Positions 31,682 through 42,910 of a stretch of 64,000 nt of DNA are shown here, piece by piece. The stretch's first letter is position 1. Every line of letters starts with the position of its first letter. Both the position numbers and the translations under genes were made by a program. This DNA comes from Curtobacterium aurantiacum (lineage in GTDB: Bacteria > Actinomycetota > Actinomycetes > Actinomycetales > Microbacteriaceae): positions 1 through 64,000 of the forward strand of contig NZ_JAHEWN010000005.1 in assembly GCF_018598555.1 (NCBI RefSeq). The letters are read 5' to 3'. A model generated the notes under the pieces. It did no database searches, was not told the origin of the DNA, and was given only the letters and a program-made list of their open reading frames with translations.

Positions 31682-32569
31682 ATGCACATCGGTCTTGTCG
31701 GCCTTGGTCGCATGGGCAACAACATGCGTGCCCGTCTCCGCAACGCAGGTATCGAGGTCACCGGGTACGACGCGAACCCCGCCGTCTCCGACGTCGCCGA
31801 CCTCGGTGCCCTCGCCGCTGCCCTCCCGGAGGGCCAGCGACTCGTGTGGGTCATGGTCCCGCACGGCAAGATCACGGACGACGTGATCACCGACCTCGCC
31901 GGCGTGCTCGGCGAGGGTGACCTGGTCATCGACGGCGGCAACTCGAAGTGGCTGGACGACACCAAGCACGCCGAGCAGCTCGGCGCGCGTGGCATCCGCT
32001 ACATGGACGTCGGCGTCTCCGGTGGTGTCTGGGGCAAGGACAACGGCTACGGCCTCATGGTCGGCGGTGACGCCAAGGACGTCGAGTACGCCATGCCCGT
32101 CTTCGACGCACTCCGTCCCGAGGGTCCCCGTGAAGAGGGCTTCTCGCACGCGGGTCCGATCGGCGCCGGCCACTACGCGAAGATGGTCCACAACGGCATC
32201 GAGTACGCCATCATGCAGGCGTACGGCGAGGGCTACGAGCTCCTCGAGGCCAAGGACATCATCACCGACGTCCCCGCCGTGTTCGCCGGATGGCAGCGCG
32301 GCACCGTCGTCCGCTCCTGGCTGCTCGACCTGATGGTGCTCGCACTGAACGAGGACCCGAAGCTCGACGCGATCGAGGGCTACGTCGAGGACTCCGGCGA
32401 AGGTCGTTGGACCGTCGAGGAAGCCATCGAGCACGCCGTCCCGATGCCGACGATCTCGGCGTCGATCTTCGCGCGCTTCGTCTCGCGGCAGGGCAGCGCC
32501 TCGCCGACGATGAAGGCCGTCGCGGCGCTCCGCAACCAGTTCGGCGGTCACGCCGTCAAGAAGTCCTAG
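31682..32569 (+). CDS. gnd: 6-phosphogluconate dehydrogenase, short NAD-type
   Basis: The protein has 295 residues from ATG 31682. MHIGLVGLGRMGNNMRARLR binds the nucleotide and GVSGGVWGKDNGYGLMVGG and HNGIEYAIMQAYGEGYELL form the substrate site. The length of about 300 marks the short decarboxylating class (GndA type) common in actinobacteria near recF. It oxidises 6-phosphogluconate to ribulose 5-phosphate; the NAD preference is inferred from class. Confidence 0.95.
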   Translation: MHIGLVGLGRMGNNMRARLRNAGIEVTGYDANPAVSDVADLGALAAALPEGQRLVWVMVPHGKITDDVITDLAGVLGEGDLVIDGGNSKWLDDTKHAEQLGARGIRYMDVGVSGGVWGKDNGYGLMVGGDAKDVEYAMPVFDALRPEGPREEGFSHAGPIGAGHYAKMVHNGIEYAIMQAYGEGYELLEAKDIITDVPAVFAGWQRGTVVRSWLLDLMVLALNEDPKLDAIEGYVEDSGEGRWTVEEAIEHAVPMPTISASIFARFVSRQGSASPTMKAVAALRNQFGGHAVKKS

Positions 32570-32600
32570 GACCTCCCGGGGAAACCCGGACTCGGCCCGC

Positions 32601-33920
32601 GTGCACGTCGACCATCTCCAACTGACCGACTTCCGGAACTACCGGGAGGCGGACGTCGACCTCGCACGCGGGCCGAACCTGTTCGTCGGGCGCAACGGAC
32701 AGGGCAAGACCAACCTGGTCGAGGCGATCGGGTACCTCTCCACCCTCGGCTCGCACCGCGTCCCCACCGACGCAGCCCTCGTCCGTCAGGGGTGTGACGC
32801 CGCGATCGTCCGGGCACGGCTCGCCCACGAGGAACGCAGCATCCTCGCCGAGGTGCAGATCAACCGCACCGGTGCGAACCGTGCGCAGGTGAACCGGTCC
32901 GCGATCAAGCCCCGTGAGCTGCCGCGGTACTGCACGTCGGTGCTCTTCGCTCCGGAGGACCTCGCTCTGGTGCGCGGTGAACCGGCCGGTCGGCGCCGGA
33001 TGCTCGACGAGCTGCTCGGCCAGATCGCTCCTCGGATGCAGGGTGTGCTCGCCGACTACGACCGGACGCTCCGGCAGCGGAACACCCTGCTGAAGTCGGC
33101 ACGAGCGACCGGCGCGAAGGCGAACGCCCTGTCGACGCTCGACGTCTGGGACGACCGCCTCGTCGGACTCGGTGCGGAGATCGTCGCCGCGCGTGACCAC
33201 CTGACCCGTCGGCTCGCACCCTTCGTCGCCGAGGCCTACGCGACGGTCGCCGGCGAGCACCACGACGCCTCGATCACCGGAGTCCTCTCGATCCGAGGGG
33301 CCGATCCCGAGTCCGCGGCGGCCACCGACCCCGTGCTCGGGACTCCGGACGAGCCGGTCACGGTGACATCGGCGGCCGAGGCGTTCTCCGCGGCGCTCGA
33401 GCGACGGCGCCGGGACGAACTCGACCGCGGCCTGACCCTCGTCGGACCGCACCGCGACGACGTACTGTTCCAGCTCAACGGGTTACCTGCCCGCGGATAC
33501 GCCAGTCATGGCGAGTCCTGGTCGTTCGCGCTCGCCATCCAGCTCGCGAGCGCCTCGATCCTGCGCGCGGAGTCGAACCTGGGCGACCCCATCATCATCC
33601 TCGACGACGTCTTCGCCGAGCTCGACGAATCCCGTCGTGAACGCCTGGCGAACGCGGTCGCCGACTACGAGCAGGTGCTCATCACCGCCGCGGTGTTCGG
33701 CGACGTGCCCCCGCAGCTGGCGGCGCACACCGTGCGGATCGAGGCCGGCACGATCGTGACCGACGAGGCGGAGACGACCCGGGCCTCCAGTCCGACGACG
33801 GACCCGACGGACCCGACGGACGCGACGGACCCGACGGACGCGACGGACGCGACGGACCCGACGGACGCGACGGACCCGACGGACGCGACCCACGCGACCC
33901 CCGCGGAAGCGGACGCCTGA
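32601..33920 (+). CDS. recF: DNA replication/repair protein RecF with repeat tail
   Basis: The protein has 439 residues from GTG 32601. Walker A is GRNGQGKTNLVEAI, and LASASILRAESNLGDPIIIL and DDVFAELDESRRERL supply the signature and Walker B motifs of SMC-like ABC ATPases. It helps RecA load at single-strand gaps. The normal protein ends near residue 395; beyond it lies a Thr-Asp-Pro/Ala tail encoded by an in-frame 9-bp repeat. Its stop overlaps the dciA-like start by one base. Confidence 0.95.
   Translation: MHVDHLQLTDFRNYREADVDLARGPNLFVGRNGQGKTNLVEAIGYLSTLGSHRVPTDAALVRQGCDAAIVRARLAHEERSILAEVQINRTGANRAQVNRSAIKPRELPRYCTSVLFAPEDLALVRGEPAGRRRMLDELLGQIAPRMQGVLADYDRTLRQRNTLLKSARATGAKANALSTLDVWDDRLVGLGAEIVAARDHLTRRLAPFVAEAYATVAGEHHDASITGVLSIRGADPESAAATDPVLGTPDEPVTVTSAAEAFSAALERRRRDELDRGLTLVGPHRDDVLFQLNGLPARGYASHGESWSFALAIQLASASILRAESNLGDPIIILDDVFAELDESRRERLANAVADYEQVLITAAVFGDVPPQLAAHTVRIEAGTIVTDEAETTRASSPTTDPTDPTDATDPTDATDATDPTDATDPTDATHATPAEADA
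33798..33890. repeat. In-frame 9-bp tandem repeat in the recF 3' end
   Basis: The unit is ACGGACCCG or ACGGACGCG, repeated about ten times and encoding TDP/TDA. It forms an acidic low-complexity tail on RecF. Confidence 0.85.
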
Positions 33921-34420
33921 TGCCGAAGCCCCGCAAGCCCACCGAACCCTCGCAGGTGTACCGCCACCTCCGGGCCGTCTTCGGCGACCCGTCGAAGCGC
34001 GGGGTCGACGCCCGCCGCCGGCGCTCCCGCGAGTTCGACGCCGACACCGTCCCCTACGGCCGCGGTCGCGAGCCGAGGGGCCTCGGCGACGTGGTCGGAT
34101 CGCTCGCTGCCGAGCTCGGCTGGACCGAGCCCCTCGCCCAGTCGGAGATCTTCACGGACTGGGCCGAGGTCGTCGGGGAGGAGAACGCGCGGCACTCACG
34201 GCCGGTCGAGATCAAGGACGGTCTGCTCTTCATCAAGTGCGACACCACGAGCTGGGCGACGCAGCTGCGCAACCTGAAAGTGAGCATCACTACCACTATC
34301 TCGGAGCGATATCCGATGGCGGGCGTCGAGAGCATCCGAGTCGATGGCCCCTACGCCCCCTCCTGGAAACACGGTCTCAAGACGGTCCAGGGGCGCGGTC
34401 CTCGCGACACCTACGGTTGA
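33920..34420 (+). CDS. DciA family protein (DUF721)
   Basis: The protein has 166 residues from ATG 33920, overlapping the recF stop. SEIFTDWAEVVGEENARHSR, LLFIKCDTTSWATQLRNLKV and the tail match DUF721/DciA. In bacteria without DnaC or DnaI, DciA supports DnaB loading; M. tuberculosis Rv0004 lies in the same recF-gyrB position. With dnaB also in this window, that role is likely. Confidence 0.88.
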   Translation: MPKPRKPTEPSQVYRHLRAVFGDPSKRGVDARRRRSREFDADTVPYGRGREPRGLGDVVGSLAAELGWTEPLAQSEIFTDWAEVVGEENARHSRPVEIKDGLLFIKCDTTSWATQLRNLKVSITTTISERYPMAGVESIRVDGPYAPSWKHGLKTVQGRGPRDTYG

Positions 34421-34470
34421 GGCGACGAAATCATCCTGGAGTGCCAGAAAAGCCCGTCTGCGGGGCAGAT

Positions 34471-36557
<2,087 letters not shown>

Positions 36558-36603
36558 CGGCCAGGAGGCGCGGCGTGAGCCGCGTCGACCAGTCCTGACC
36601 ACC

Positions 36604-36637
36604 TGTGGTCGCGCCCGGCGCGACCGACGGAACCACA
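36604..36637. repeat. Nested hairpin in gyrB-gyrA spacer
   Basis: GGTCGCGC/GCGCGACC (36607-36625) is nested in TGTGGT/ACCACA (36604-36637). An AGGAGGCGCGG half-copy of the intergenic repeat family starts at 36563. Confidence 0.5.
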
Positions 36638-36671
36638 GCCTCCAGGCTGTCCAGAAAGGGAACGAAGCCAC

Positions 36672-39329
36672 ATGGCTGACGACAACGAGAACGGCGCCGA
36701 CGAGCAGCCCGAGATCGTCCACGGCGACAGCGGGGACATCGTCGTCTCCGGTGACCGCATCTCGCAGGTCGACCTGCAACTCGAGATGCAGCGCTCGTAC
36801 CTCGACTACGCGATGTCGGTCATCGTCGGTCGTGCCCTGCCGGAGGTCCGCGACGGCCTCAAGCCGGTGCACCGCCGTGTGATCTACGCGATGTTCGACG
36901 GCGGCTACCGCCCGGACCGCGCGTTCTCGAAGTGCTCCCGTGTCGTCGGTGACGTGATGGGTCAGTTCCACCCGCACGGTGACTCGGCGATCTACGACGC
37001 CCTCGTGCGCCTGGTGCAGCCGTGGTCGCTCCGGTACCCGCTCGCGCTCGGCCAGGGCAACTTCGGTTCGCCCGGCAACGACGGTGCGGCCGCCCCGCGG
37101 TACACCGAGACGAAGATGGCGCCGCTCGCGCTCGAGATGGTCCGCGACATCGACGAGGACACCGTCGACTTCCAGGACAACTACGACGGCCGCACGCAGG
37201 AGCCGGCGATCCTGCCGGCTCGGTTCCCGAACCTGCTCGTGAACGGCTCGGTCGGCATCGCGGTCGGCATGGCCACGAACATCCCGCCACACAACCTGCG
37301 CGAGGTCGCCGAGGGCGCCAAGTGGGCGCTCGACAACCCCGACGCCACGCGTGAGGAGCTGCTCGCGGCGCTCATGCAGCGCATCAAGGGCCCGGACTTC
37401 CCGACGGGTGCGCAGGTGCTCGGCACCAAGGGCATCCAGGACGCCTACCGCACCGGTCGTGGCTCGATCACGATGCGTGCCGTCGTCTCGGTGGAGGAGA
37501 TCCAGGGTCGCACCTGCCTCGTCGTCACCGAGCTGCCGTACCAGGTCAACCCGGACAACCTGGCGATCAAGATCGCCGAGCTCGTCAAGGACGGCAAGCT
37601 CGCGGGCGTCGCCGACATCCGCGACGAGACCTCCGGCCGCACCGGACAGCGCCTGGTGATCGTGCTCAAGCGCGACGCCGTGGCCAAGGTCGTGCTGAAC
37701 AACCTGTACAAGCACACGCAGCTGCAGGAGAACTTCGGCGCGAACATGCTCGCGATCGTCGACGGGGTGCCCCGCACCCTGCCGCTCGACGGCTTCATCT
37801 CGGCGTGGGTCGCCCACCAGGTCGACGTCATCGTCCGCCGCACCCAGTTCCGTCTGCGTGAAGCCGAGAAGCGCGCCCACATCCTGCGCGGCTACCTGGC
37901 AGCGCTCGATGCCCTCGACGAGGTCATCGCGCTCATCCGTCGCTCGCCCGACGTCGAAGAGGCCCGCACCGGCCTGATGGACCTGCTGTCGGTCGACGAG
38001 ATCCAGGCGCGCGCGATCCTCGAGCTGCAGCTCCGTCGTCTCGCCGCACTCGAGCGTCAGAAGATCCACGACGAGGCCGAAGAGCTCGAGCGCAAGATCG
38101 CCGACTTCCAGGACATCCTCGGATCGGAGAGCCGTCAGCGCTCGATCATCCGCGACGAGCTCAGCGAGATCGTCGACCGCTTCGGCGACGACCGCCGCAC
38201 CGAGATCATGTTCGGCTACGACGGCGACATGTCGATGGAAGACCTCATCCCCGAAGAGGAGATGGTCGTCACCATCACCCGCGGTGGGTACGTCAAGCGC
38301 ACGCGGAGCGACCAGTACCGGTCGCAGCACCGCGGCGGCCGAGGTGTCCGGGGCGCCCAGCTCCGCGCCGACGACATCGTCGAGCACTTCTTCGTCACCA
38401 CGACGCACCACTGGCTCCTGTTCCTCACGGACCAGGGCCGGGTCTACCGCGCCAAGGCGTACGAGCTGCAGGAGGCCGGCCGCGACGCGAAGGGCCAGCA
38501 CGTCGCGAACCTGCTCGCGATGCAGCCCGACGAGCAGATCCAGCAGGTGCTCGACATCCGCGACTACGAGGTCGCGCAGTACCTCGTCCTCGCGACCGAG
38601 CACGGCCTGGTGAAGAAGACCGCACTGACCGAGTACGACACGAACCGCACCGGCGGCATCATCGCGATCAACCTGCGCGACGGCGACAAGCTCCGCCAGG
38701 CGCTGCTGGTCGATGAGCACGACGACCTGCTCCTCGTGTCCCGCCAGGGCATGTCGCTCCGCTTCACCGCGACCAACGACACCCTGCGCCCGATGGGTCG
38801 GTCGACCTCGGGTGTGAAGGGCATGTCCTTCCGCGACGGCGACTCGCTCCTCGCAGCCCGGGTCGTCTCGGACGACGGGTTCGTCTGGGTGATGACCGAG
38901 GGCGGCTACGCCAAGCGCACCTCGGTCGACCAGTACCGGGTGCAGGGCCGTGGTGGTCTGGGCATCAAGGTGGCCAAGCTGGCGCTCGACCGAGGCGATC
39001 TTGTGGGCGCTCTCATCGTCGGCGAGGACGACGAGGTGCTCGTCGTGCTGCAATCGGGCAAGGTGGTAAGGTCTGCCGTGGCCGAGGTCCCTGCCAAGGG
39101 CCGTGACACGATGGGCGTCGTCTTCGCGAGGTTCGCGGAGAACGACCGGATCATCGCGGTGGCCCGGAACACCGAGCGGAACCTGGACGACCAGGACGAC
39201 GCCGAGATCGAGCCCGCGGGCCCGGTGGAGACGGTCAGCCCAGCCGAAGCGGCCCCGGATTCCACTGATCCCATCGACACCGAGCCCGTCGCAGACGAGG
39301 CCGGAGAGGACCAGTCAAGCAATGAGTAG
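36672..39329 (+). CDS. gyrA: DNA gyrase subunit A
   Basis: The protein has 885 residues from ATG 36672. [20 protein letters not shown] begins the breakage-reunion domain. The catalytic tyrosine is in [13 protein letters not shown] near 144. The C-terminal beta-pinwheel contains [14 protein letters not shown] in the place of the GyrA box. An acidic 50-residue tail follows. It pairs with the GyrB encoded 114 bp upstream. Its stop overlaps the DUF3566 gene by eight bases. Confidence 0.98.
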   Translation: MADDNENGADEQPEIVHGDSGDIVVSGDRISQVDLQLEMQRSYLDYAMSVIVGRALPEVRDGLKPVHRRVIYAMFDGGYRPDRAFSKCSRVVGDVMGQFHPHGDSAIYDALVRLVQPWSLRYPLALGQGNFGSPGNDGAAAPRYTETKMAPLALEMVRDIDEDTVDFQDNYDGRTQEPAILPARFPNLLVNGSVGIAVGMATNIPPHNLREVAEGAKWALDNPDATREELLAALMQRIKGPDFPTGAQVLGTKGIQDAYRTGRGSITMRAVVSVEEIQGRTCLVVTELPYQVNPDNLAIKIAELVKDGKLAGVADIRDETSGRTGQRLVIVLKRDAVAKVVLNNLYKHTQLQENFGANMLAIVDGVPRTLPLDGFISAWVAHQVDVIVRRTQFRLREAEKRAHILRGYLAALDALDEVIALIRRSPDVEEARTGLMDLLSVDEIQARAILELQLRRLAALERQKIHDEAEELERKIADFQDILGSESRQRSIIRDELSEIVDRFGDDRRTEIMFGYDGDMSMEDLIPEEEMVVTITRGGYVKRTRSDQYRSQHRGGRGVRGAQLRADDIVEHFFVTTTHHWLLFLTDQGRVYRAKAYELQEAGRDAKGQHVANLLAMQPDEQIQQVLDIRDYEVAQYLVLATEHGLVKKTALTEYDTNRTGGIIAINLRDGDKLRQALLVDEHDDLLLVSRQGMSLRFTATNDTLRPMGRSTSGVKGMSFRDGDSLLAARVVSDDGFVWVMTEGGYAKRTSVDQYRVQGRGGLGIKVAKLALDRGDLVGALIVGEDDEVLVVLQSGKVVRSAVAEVPAKGRDTMGVVFARFAENDRIIAVARNTERNLDDQDDAEIEPAGPVETVSPAEAAPDSTDPIDTEPVADEAGEDQSSNE

Positions 39330-39729
39330 TGTCGCCGAGAAGCTCCAGAAGAAGGCGAAGCGTCCCGTCGGCACCCGCCAGGTGCGACTGCGTCTGGTCT
39401 ACGTCGACTTCTGGTCGATGGTGAAGCTGAGCTTCCTCATCGCCCTGGCCGGCAGCATCGTGATCGTGGTCGCCACGGCGCTGGTGTGGGTCATCCTGAA
39501 CCAGACGGGTGTGTTCACCCAGGTCGACGCCCTGTTGAAGGACGTCACCGGGCAGAACAGTTACTCGATCATGGACCAGTTCTCACTGGGCCAGGTCCTC
39601 GGGTTCTCCATCGTCGTGGGCATCCTCAACGTGGTCGTCGGCACCGTGCTCGGCGCCATCGTGAGCGTCCTCTACAACCTCAGTGTTCGGATCACGGGCG
39701 GTCTGCTCGTGGGCTTCACGAACAACTGA
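39322..39729 (+). CDS. DUF3566 membrane protein
   Basis: The protein has 135 residues with two transmembrane helices ([20 protein letters not shown] and [20 protein letters not shown]). [20 protein letters not shown] marks the DUF3566 family, which lies after gyrA in many actinobacteria. The function is unknown. It overlaps the end of gyrA, so translation may be coupled. Confidence 0.9.
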   Translation: MSSVAEKLQKKAKRPVGTRQVRLRLVYVDFWSMVKLSFLIALAGSIVIVVATALVWVILNQTGVFTQVDALLKDVTGQNSYSIMDQFSLGQVLGFSIVVGILNVVVGTVLGAIVSVLYNLSVRITGGLLVGFTNN

Positions 39730-39761
39730 CACACCCGGGCCGGATGGGTCCACCGCCCGAT

Positions 39762-39790
39762 TTCGTTCCGACGGGATCGTACGGTAAGCT
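39762..39790 (+). promoter_or_regulatory. Candidate tRNA-Ile promoter
   Basis: TTCGTT (39762-39767) and TAAGCT (39785-39790) are 17 bp apart and end 14 bp before tRNA-Ile. Confidence 0.4.
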
Positions 39791-39804
39791 TTCATCCGGT
39801 CTGA

Positions 39805-39881
39805 GGGGCTATAGCTCAGGCGGTTAGAGCGCTTCGCTGATAACGAAGAGGTCCAAGGTTCAAGTCCTTGTAGCCCCACCA
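39805..39881 (+). tRNA. tRNA-Ile (GAT)
   Basis: GGGGCTA pairs with TAGCCCC; the anticodon loop CTGATAA reads GAT. Discriminator A at 39878 is followed by encoded CCA (39879-39881). Confidence 0.97.
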
Positions 39882-39937
39882 GTTCTTCGGAACACCACGA
39901 CAATTCCATCCCGTCACCGAGCACCTCGGTGGCACTC

Positions 39938-40010
39938 GGGGCCTTAGCTCAGTTGGTAGAGCGCCTGCTTTGCAAGCAGGATGTCGGGAGTTCGATTCTC
40001 CCAGGCTCCA
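39938..40010 (+). tRNA. tRNA-Ala (TGC)
   Basis: GGGGCCT pairs with AGGCTCC (one G-U), with anticodon loop TTTGCAA reading TGC. Discriminator A is at 40010 and no CCA is encoded. Confidence 0.97.
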
Positions 40011-40018
40011 CTCGCATC

Positions 40019-40057
40019 AGCCCCTGGTTGACGACTTCGTCGTCTGCCCAGGGGCTT
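40019..40057 (+). terminator. tRNA terminator
   Basis: AGCCCCTGG and CCAGGGGCT pair around GACGAC-TTC-GTCGTC, nine bases past tRNA-Ala. TTCGTTCT follows. Confidence 0.8.
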
Positions 40058-40318
40058 CGTTCTGTGCTCATGCGCGCCGCCGCCCCTGCGGCGCGATCGT
40101 CGCGAGCGGTTCGGTCGTCGTGTTTGTCTGCGCGCCTTCGGCGACGCGCCGCTCCGCGATGGCTTGGGCCGCCACTCCGCGTCGTTCTTGTCGAGTGGTC
40201 ACGACGTGCCGCGTGCGTGGTGGGGCGGTGGCACGAAGTGTCGTCTGCGCGCCGTTTGGGCGACAGGTTGCGACCGCTCGGCATTGCCGCGGCGCGTTGC
40301 GTGAGCACATGGCGGACG

Positions 40319-40350
40319 GGAGGCGCGGTGGCGGGCCGGTGCGCGCCTCC
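40319..40350. repeat. Intergenic repeat copy, GGAGGCGCG...CGCGCCTCC
   Basis: The 9-bp arms GGAGGCGCG and CGCGCCTCC flank a 14-base GC-rich centre. It belongs to the same family as 3970-4025 and 54981-55020. Confidence 0.65.
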
Positions 40351-40413
40351 AGACAGGTGGGTGGGCGGGTTCAGGGCACGCGATGCCCGGGTGCACCACC
40401 TGCCCTGGGAACG

Positions 40414-40447
40414 ACGAAGGGCCCCGGCAGCAGCCGGGGCCCTTCGT
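40414..40447 (-). terminator. Terminator of DLW-39-like gene
   Basis: ACGAAGGGCCCCGGC and GCCGGGGCCCTTCGT pair perfectly, 13 bp past the stop of the leftward gene. Confidence 0.75.
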
Positions 40448-40460
40448 ACGAACCGGGAGG

Positions 40461-41036
40461 TCAGGCGGCGGGCTTCTCCGCCGTGTCGGCGTCGTCGGCG
40501 ACCCACAGGTCGTCGTCGGCGCGGAGCGTCTGGTACGCGGCGTACGCAGCACCCGCGACGGCGACGACGCCGACGATGATGAGTGCGACTCCGCCGAAGC
40601 CGAGACCCTTCTTCTGCTGCGACGGGACGTACTTCGCCGCGGCCTTCTTCGCGCTCTTGCTCTTCTTCTGCGCGTTCTTCACGATCTTCTTGACCCGGGG
40701 GTCCTTCGCGAGGTCGGTCACGCTCAGCACCGAACCAGCGGTCGAGACGAGTCCGGGGACCACCTCGGACTGGAACTTGTGCGAAGCGCTCTGCGCTGCC
40801 GAGGTGGCAGCGTGCACACCGGTTGCGAACGCGGGACGGATCCCGTTGTCGATCGCGTTCTGCACACGGGGTGCGATGTCCTTGCGAGCTGCGTCGGCGG
40901 CGTTCGACCGGGCCTCAGCCAGGATCGCGTTCGCGTGCTCGAGGACCTTGCGCTGCTCGCCGAGGAGCGAGGCGGTCTGGCCCTTGAGCTTCTTGATCTG
41001 CTTCCGGCGCTTTCGCGGAATCTCGATCGTCGTCAT
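40461..41036 (-). CDS. Hypothetical protein with DLW-39-like C-terminus
   Basis: The protein has 191 residues from ATG 41036, preceded by an ideal GGAGG. The N-terminal half is a Lys/Arg/Ala-rich helical region (PRKRRKQIKKLKGQ). One hydrophobic segment (FGGVALIIVGVVAVAGAAYA) is followed by AYQTLRADDDLWVADD. The DDDLW element resembles the DLW-39 family of short actinobacterial proteins found next to these tRNA genes. If so, the domain is extended by about 140 residues here. The function is unknown. Confidence 0.75.
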   Translation of the reverse strand: MTTIEIPRKRRKQIKKLKGQTASLLGEQRKVLEHANAILAEARSNAADAARKDIAPRVQNAIDNGIRPAFATGVHAATSAAQSASHKFQSEVVPGLVSTAGSVLSVTDLAKDPRVKKIVKNAQKKSKSAKKAAAKYVPSQQKKGLGFGGVALIIVGVVAVAGAAYAAYQTLRADDDLWVADDADTAEKPAA

Positions 41037-41151
41037 CTGGTACCTCCATCGGAACGGCGTGCCCCCATCCTGCCACCACACTGCCTGACAGGTCACGGAA
41101 CCGCAGCTGTGGGATCCGTCCACGGTCAGGAGTACATGCGAGAATCGGAAC

Positions 41152-41691
41152 ATGTCTCTGCACACCGCTGTCGCAACGATCCACACCAACAAGGGCGACA
41201 TCCGCGTCAACCTGTTCGGCAACCACGCACCGAAGACCGTCAAGAACTTCGTCGACCTCGCCACCGGCCAGCAGGAATGGACCCACCCGGGCACGGGCAA
41301 GGTCTCGACCGACAAGCTGTACGACGGCGTCGTCTTCCACCGCATCATCAAGGACTTCATGATCCAGGGCGGCGACCCGCTCGGCCAGGGCATCGGCGGC
41401 CCGGGCTACCGCTTCGACGACGAGATCTCCCCGGAGCTCACGTTCCAGAACCCCTACATCTTCGCCATGGCGAACGCCGGCATCCAGGGCGGCCGCGGCA
41501 CGAACGGCTCGCAGTTCTTCATCACCACGGTGGCGACGCCGTGGCTGCAGGGCAAGCACACCATCTTCGGTGAGGTCGCCGACGACGAGTCCCGCGCGGT
41601 CGTCGACGCGATCGAGGGCGTGCCGACCGACGGTCGCGACAAGCCCGTCGAGGACGTCGTCATCCAGAGCATCGACGTCGAAGGCGTCTGA
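41152..41691 (+). CDS. Peptidyl-prolyl cis-trans isomerase, cyclophilin type
   Basis: The protein has 179 residues from ATG 41152. VVFHRIIKDFMIQGGDPLGQ, NGSQFFIT and GKHTIFGEV are the cyclophilin core, including the catalytic arginine of FHRI. No signal peptide is seen, so it is cytoplasmic and speeds proline isomerisation. It lies in the standard position between gyrA-region tRNAs and the rhomboid gene, with a 7-bp gap to the latter. Confidence 0.96.
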   Translation: MSLHTAVATIHTNKGDIRVNLFGNHAPKTVKNFVDLATGQQEWTHPGTGKVSTDKLYDGVVFHRIIKDFMIQGGDPLGQGIGGPGYRFDDEISPELTFQNPYIFAMANAGIQGGRGTNGSQFFITTVATPWLQGKHTIFGEVADDESRAVVDAIEGVPTDGRDKPVEDVVIQSIDVEGV

Positions 41692-41698
41692 CCCTCAC

Positions 41699-42571
41699 GT
41701 GACCGACCAGGCGTACAACCCGAACAACACCTGCTACCGGCATCCGGACCGGCAGAGCTTCGTCCTCTGCCAGCGCTGTGGGCGGACGATCTGCCCGGAG
41801 TGCCAGACGCCGGCGGCGGTCGGGGTGCACTGCCCGGAGTGCGTGCGTGAACAGCGCGCACAGTTCGCAGCGAACCGTCGAGCGTCCGGGGCCCCCAGCG
41901 GGTTCACCGTCGCTCGGCGGCGCTTCGCGATGCTCGACCAGAAGGGCACGGTCGTCATCATCGCGATCTCGGCCCTGATCTGGCTGCTCGACCAAGTCAG
42001 CGGCCGAGCCCTCACGAGTTGGCTCGCCTTCTACACGCCGGCCATCGGCACGCAGCCCTGGCGGCTCGTGACGGGGCTGTTCGTGCACTCGTCGTTCCTC
42101 CACATCGCCTTCAACATGTTCGCTGTCTTCATCTTCGGACGGATCCTCGAGAACATGCTCGGCACGTGGCGGTTCCTTGCGCTGTACTTCTTGGCAGGGC
42201 TGGGCGGTGATCTCGCCGTGGCGTGGTTGAGCCCCGGGACCCCGGTGGTCGGAGCCTCCGGAGCGATCTTCGGCTTGTTCGCCGCGTTCTTCATCATCCA
42301 GCGAAGCCTCGGCTACAACGCGGTCCAGCTGCTGGTGGTGATGGGTCTCAACCTCGTCATCGGTTTCCTCCCGGGCACGCAGATCTCGTGGCAGGCGCAC
42401 GTCGGCGGGATCGTGATCGGTTTCGTCACCGGGTACGTGTTCTCCAAGACGCGGAACGTGCGGAAGCAACGGCTGCAGACCGGACTCCTGATTGTTGAGG
42501 CCGTCGTGCTGATCCTGGCGATCTACGCCGCCTTCATCAGTATCGGTGGCCTCAGCGTGTGGGGCGCCTGA
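41699..42571 (+). CDS. Rhomboid family intramembrane serine protease with zinc-finger N-terminus
   Basis: The protein has 290 residues from GTG 41699, seven bases after the cyclophilin stop. The N-terminal 60 residues hold paired cysteines (CQRCGRTICPEC and HCPEC), a B-box-type zinc finger. Six to seven transmembrane helices follow, with HIAFNMFAVFIFG, the nucleophile in VGASGAIFG and the histidine in AHVGGIVIGF. It cleaves membrane proteins inside the bilayer; the substrate is unknown. A terminator hairpin follows. Confidence 0.94.
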   Translation: MTDQAYNPNNTCYRHPDRQSFVLCQRCGRTICPECQTPAAVGVHCPECVREQRAQFAANRRASGAPSGFTVARRRFAMLDQKGTVVIIAISALIWLLDQVSGRALTSWLAFYTPAIGTQPWRLVTGLFVHSSFLHIAFNMFAVFIFGRILENMLGTWRFLALYFLAGLGGDLAVAWLSPGTPVVGASGAIFGLFAAFFIIQRSLGYNAVQLLVVMGLNLVIGFLPGTQISWQAHVGGIVIGFVTGYVFSKTRNVRKQRLQTGLLIVEAVVLILAIYAAFISIGGLSVWGA

Positions 42572-42582
42572 TCCATCCCCTC

Positions 42583-42613
42583 GAACGCCCCGTCGCACTG
42601 CGGCGGGGCGTTC
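42583..42613 (+). terminator. Rhomboid gene terminator
   Basis: GAACGCCCCG and CGGGGCGTTC pair, 12 bp past the stop; GTCGTTCC follows. Confidence 0.75.
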
Positions 42614-42856
42614 GTCGTTCCCGGCGCTGTTCGTCAAGGTCGTCCACAGTGATCCACAGCGCTGCAGGAAGTTATCCACAGGTGTGGAGAAAGCGGTGAG
42701 TTACACCGGTGTGATTATCCCCACTGTGGACTCAGCTGTGGATAACTCCGGGGTGGGGGTGTGGATGGTCGTGTGGAGAGTGAGGAAAAGTGTGGAGAAC
42801 GACCGGATCGTGGAGGATCTGCGTTCTGCCGCTGACGAGGCTTGTGGAGAACGAGA

Positions 42857-42888
42857 ACGCCCGCCGCACCTTGCGGTGCGACGGGCGT
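42857..42888 (-). terminator. crgA terminator
   Basis: ACGCCCG-C-CGCACC and GGTGCG-A-CGGGCGT form a stem 22 bp past the crgA stop; on the leftward strand TTCTCGTTC follows. Confidence 0.7.
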
Positions 42889-42910
42889 CAGGAAAGCGGC
42901 TGGCCGGAGG

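Larger units (their letters stand above)
40011..40460. other. Intergenic region after tRNA-Ala
   Basis: These 450 bp hold two terminators, an intergenic repeat (40319-40350) and a GC-rich stretch (about 40060-40310) without a convincing gene. CTGCGCGCC plus flanks recurs at about 40128 and 40244. Confidence 0.5.
42572..42910. other. DnaA-box-rich intergenic region between rhomboid gene and crgA
   Basis: DnaA boxes are at 42672-42680 (TTATCCACA), 42715-42723 (TTATCCCCA) and 42737-42745 (reverse of TTATCCACA). Several more TGTGGA/TCCACA fragments lie from 42640 to 42800. The neighbours are convergent, so promoters are not expected here. This suggests a titration or origin-modulating site about 12 kb from oriC. 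Confidence 0.6.

Noticed and set aside
33798-33890. CRISPR-like repetition in recF.
   Set aside because: The units are 9 bp, have no spacers and are in frame with recF.
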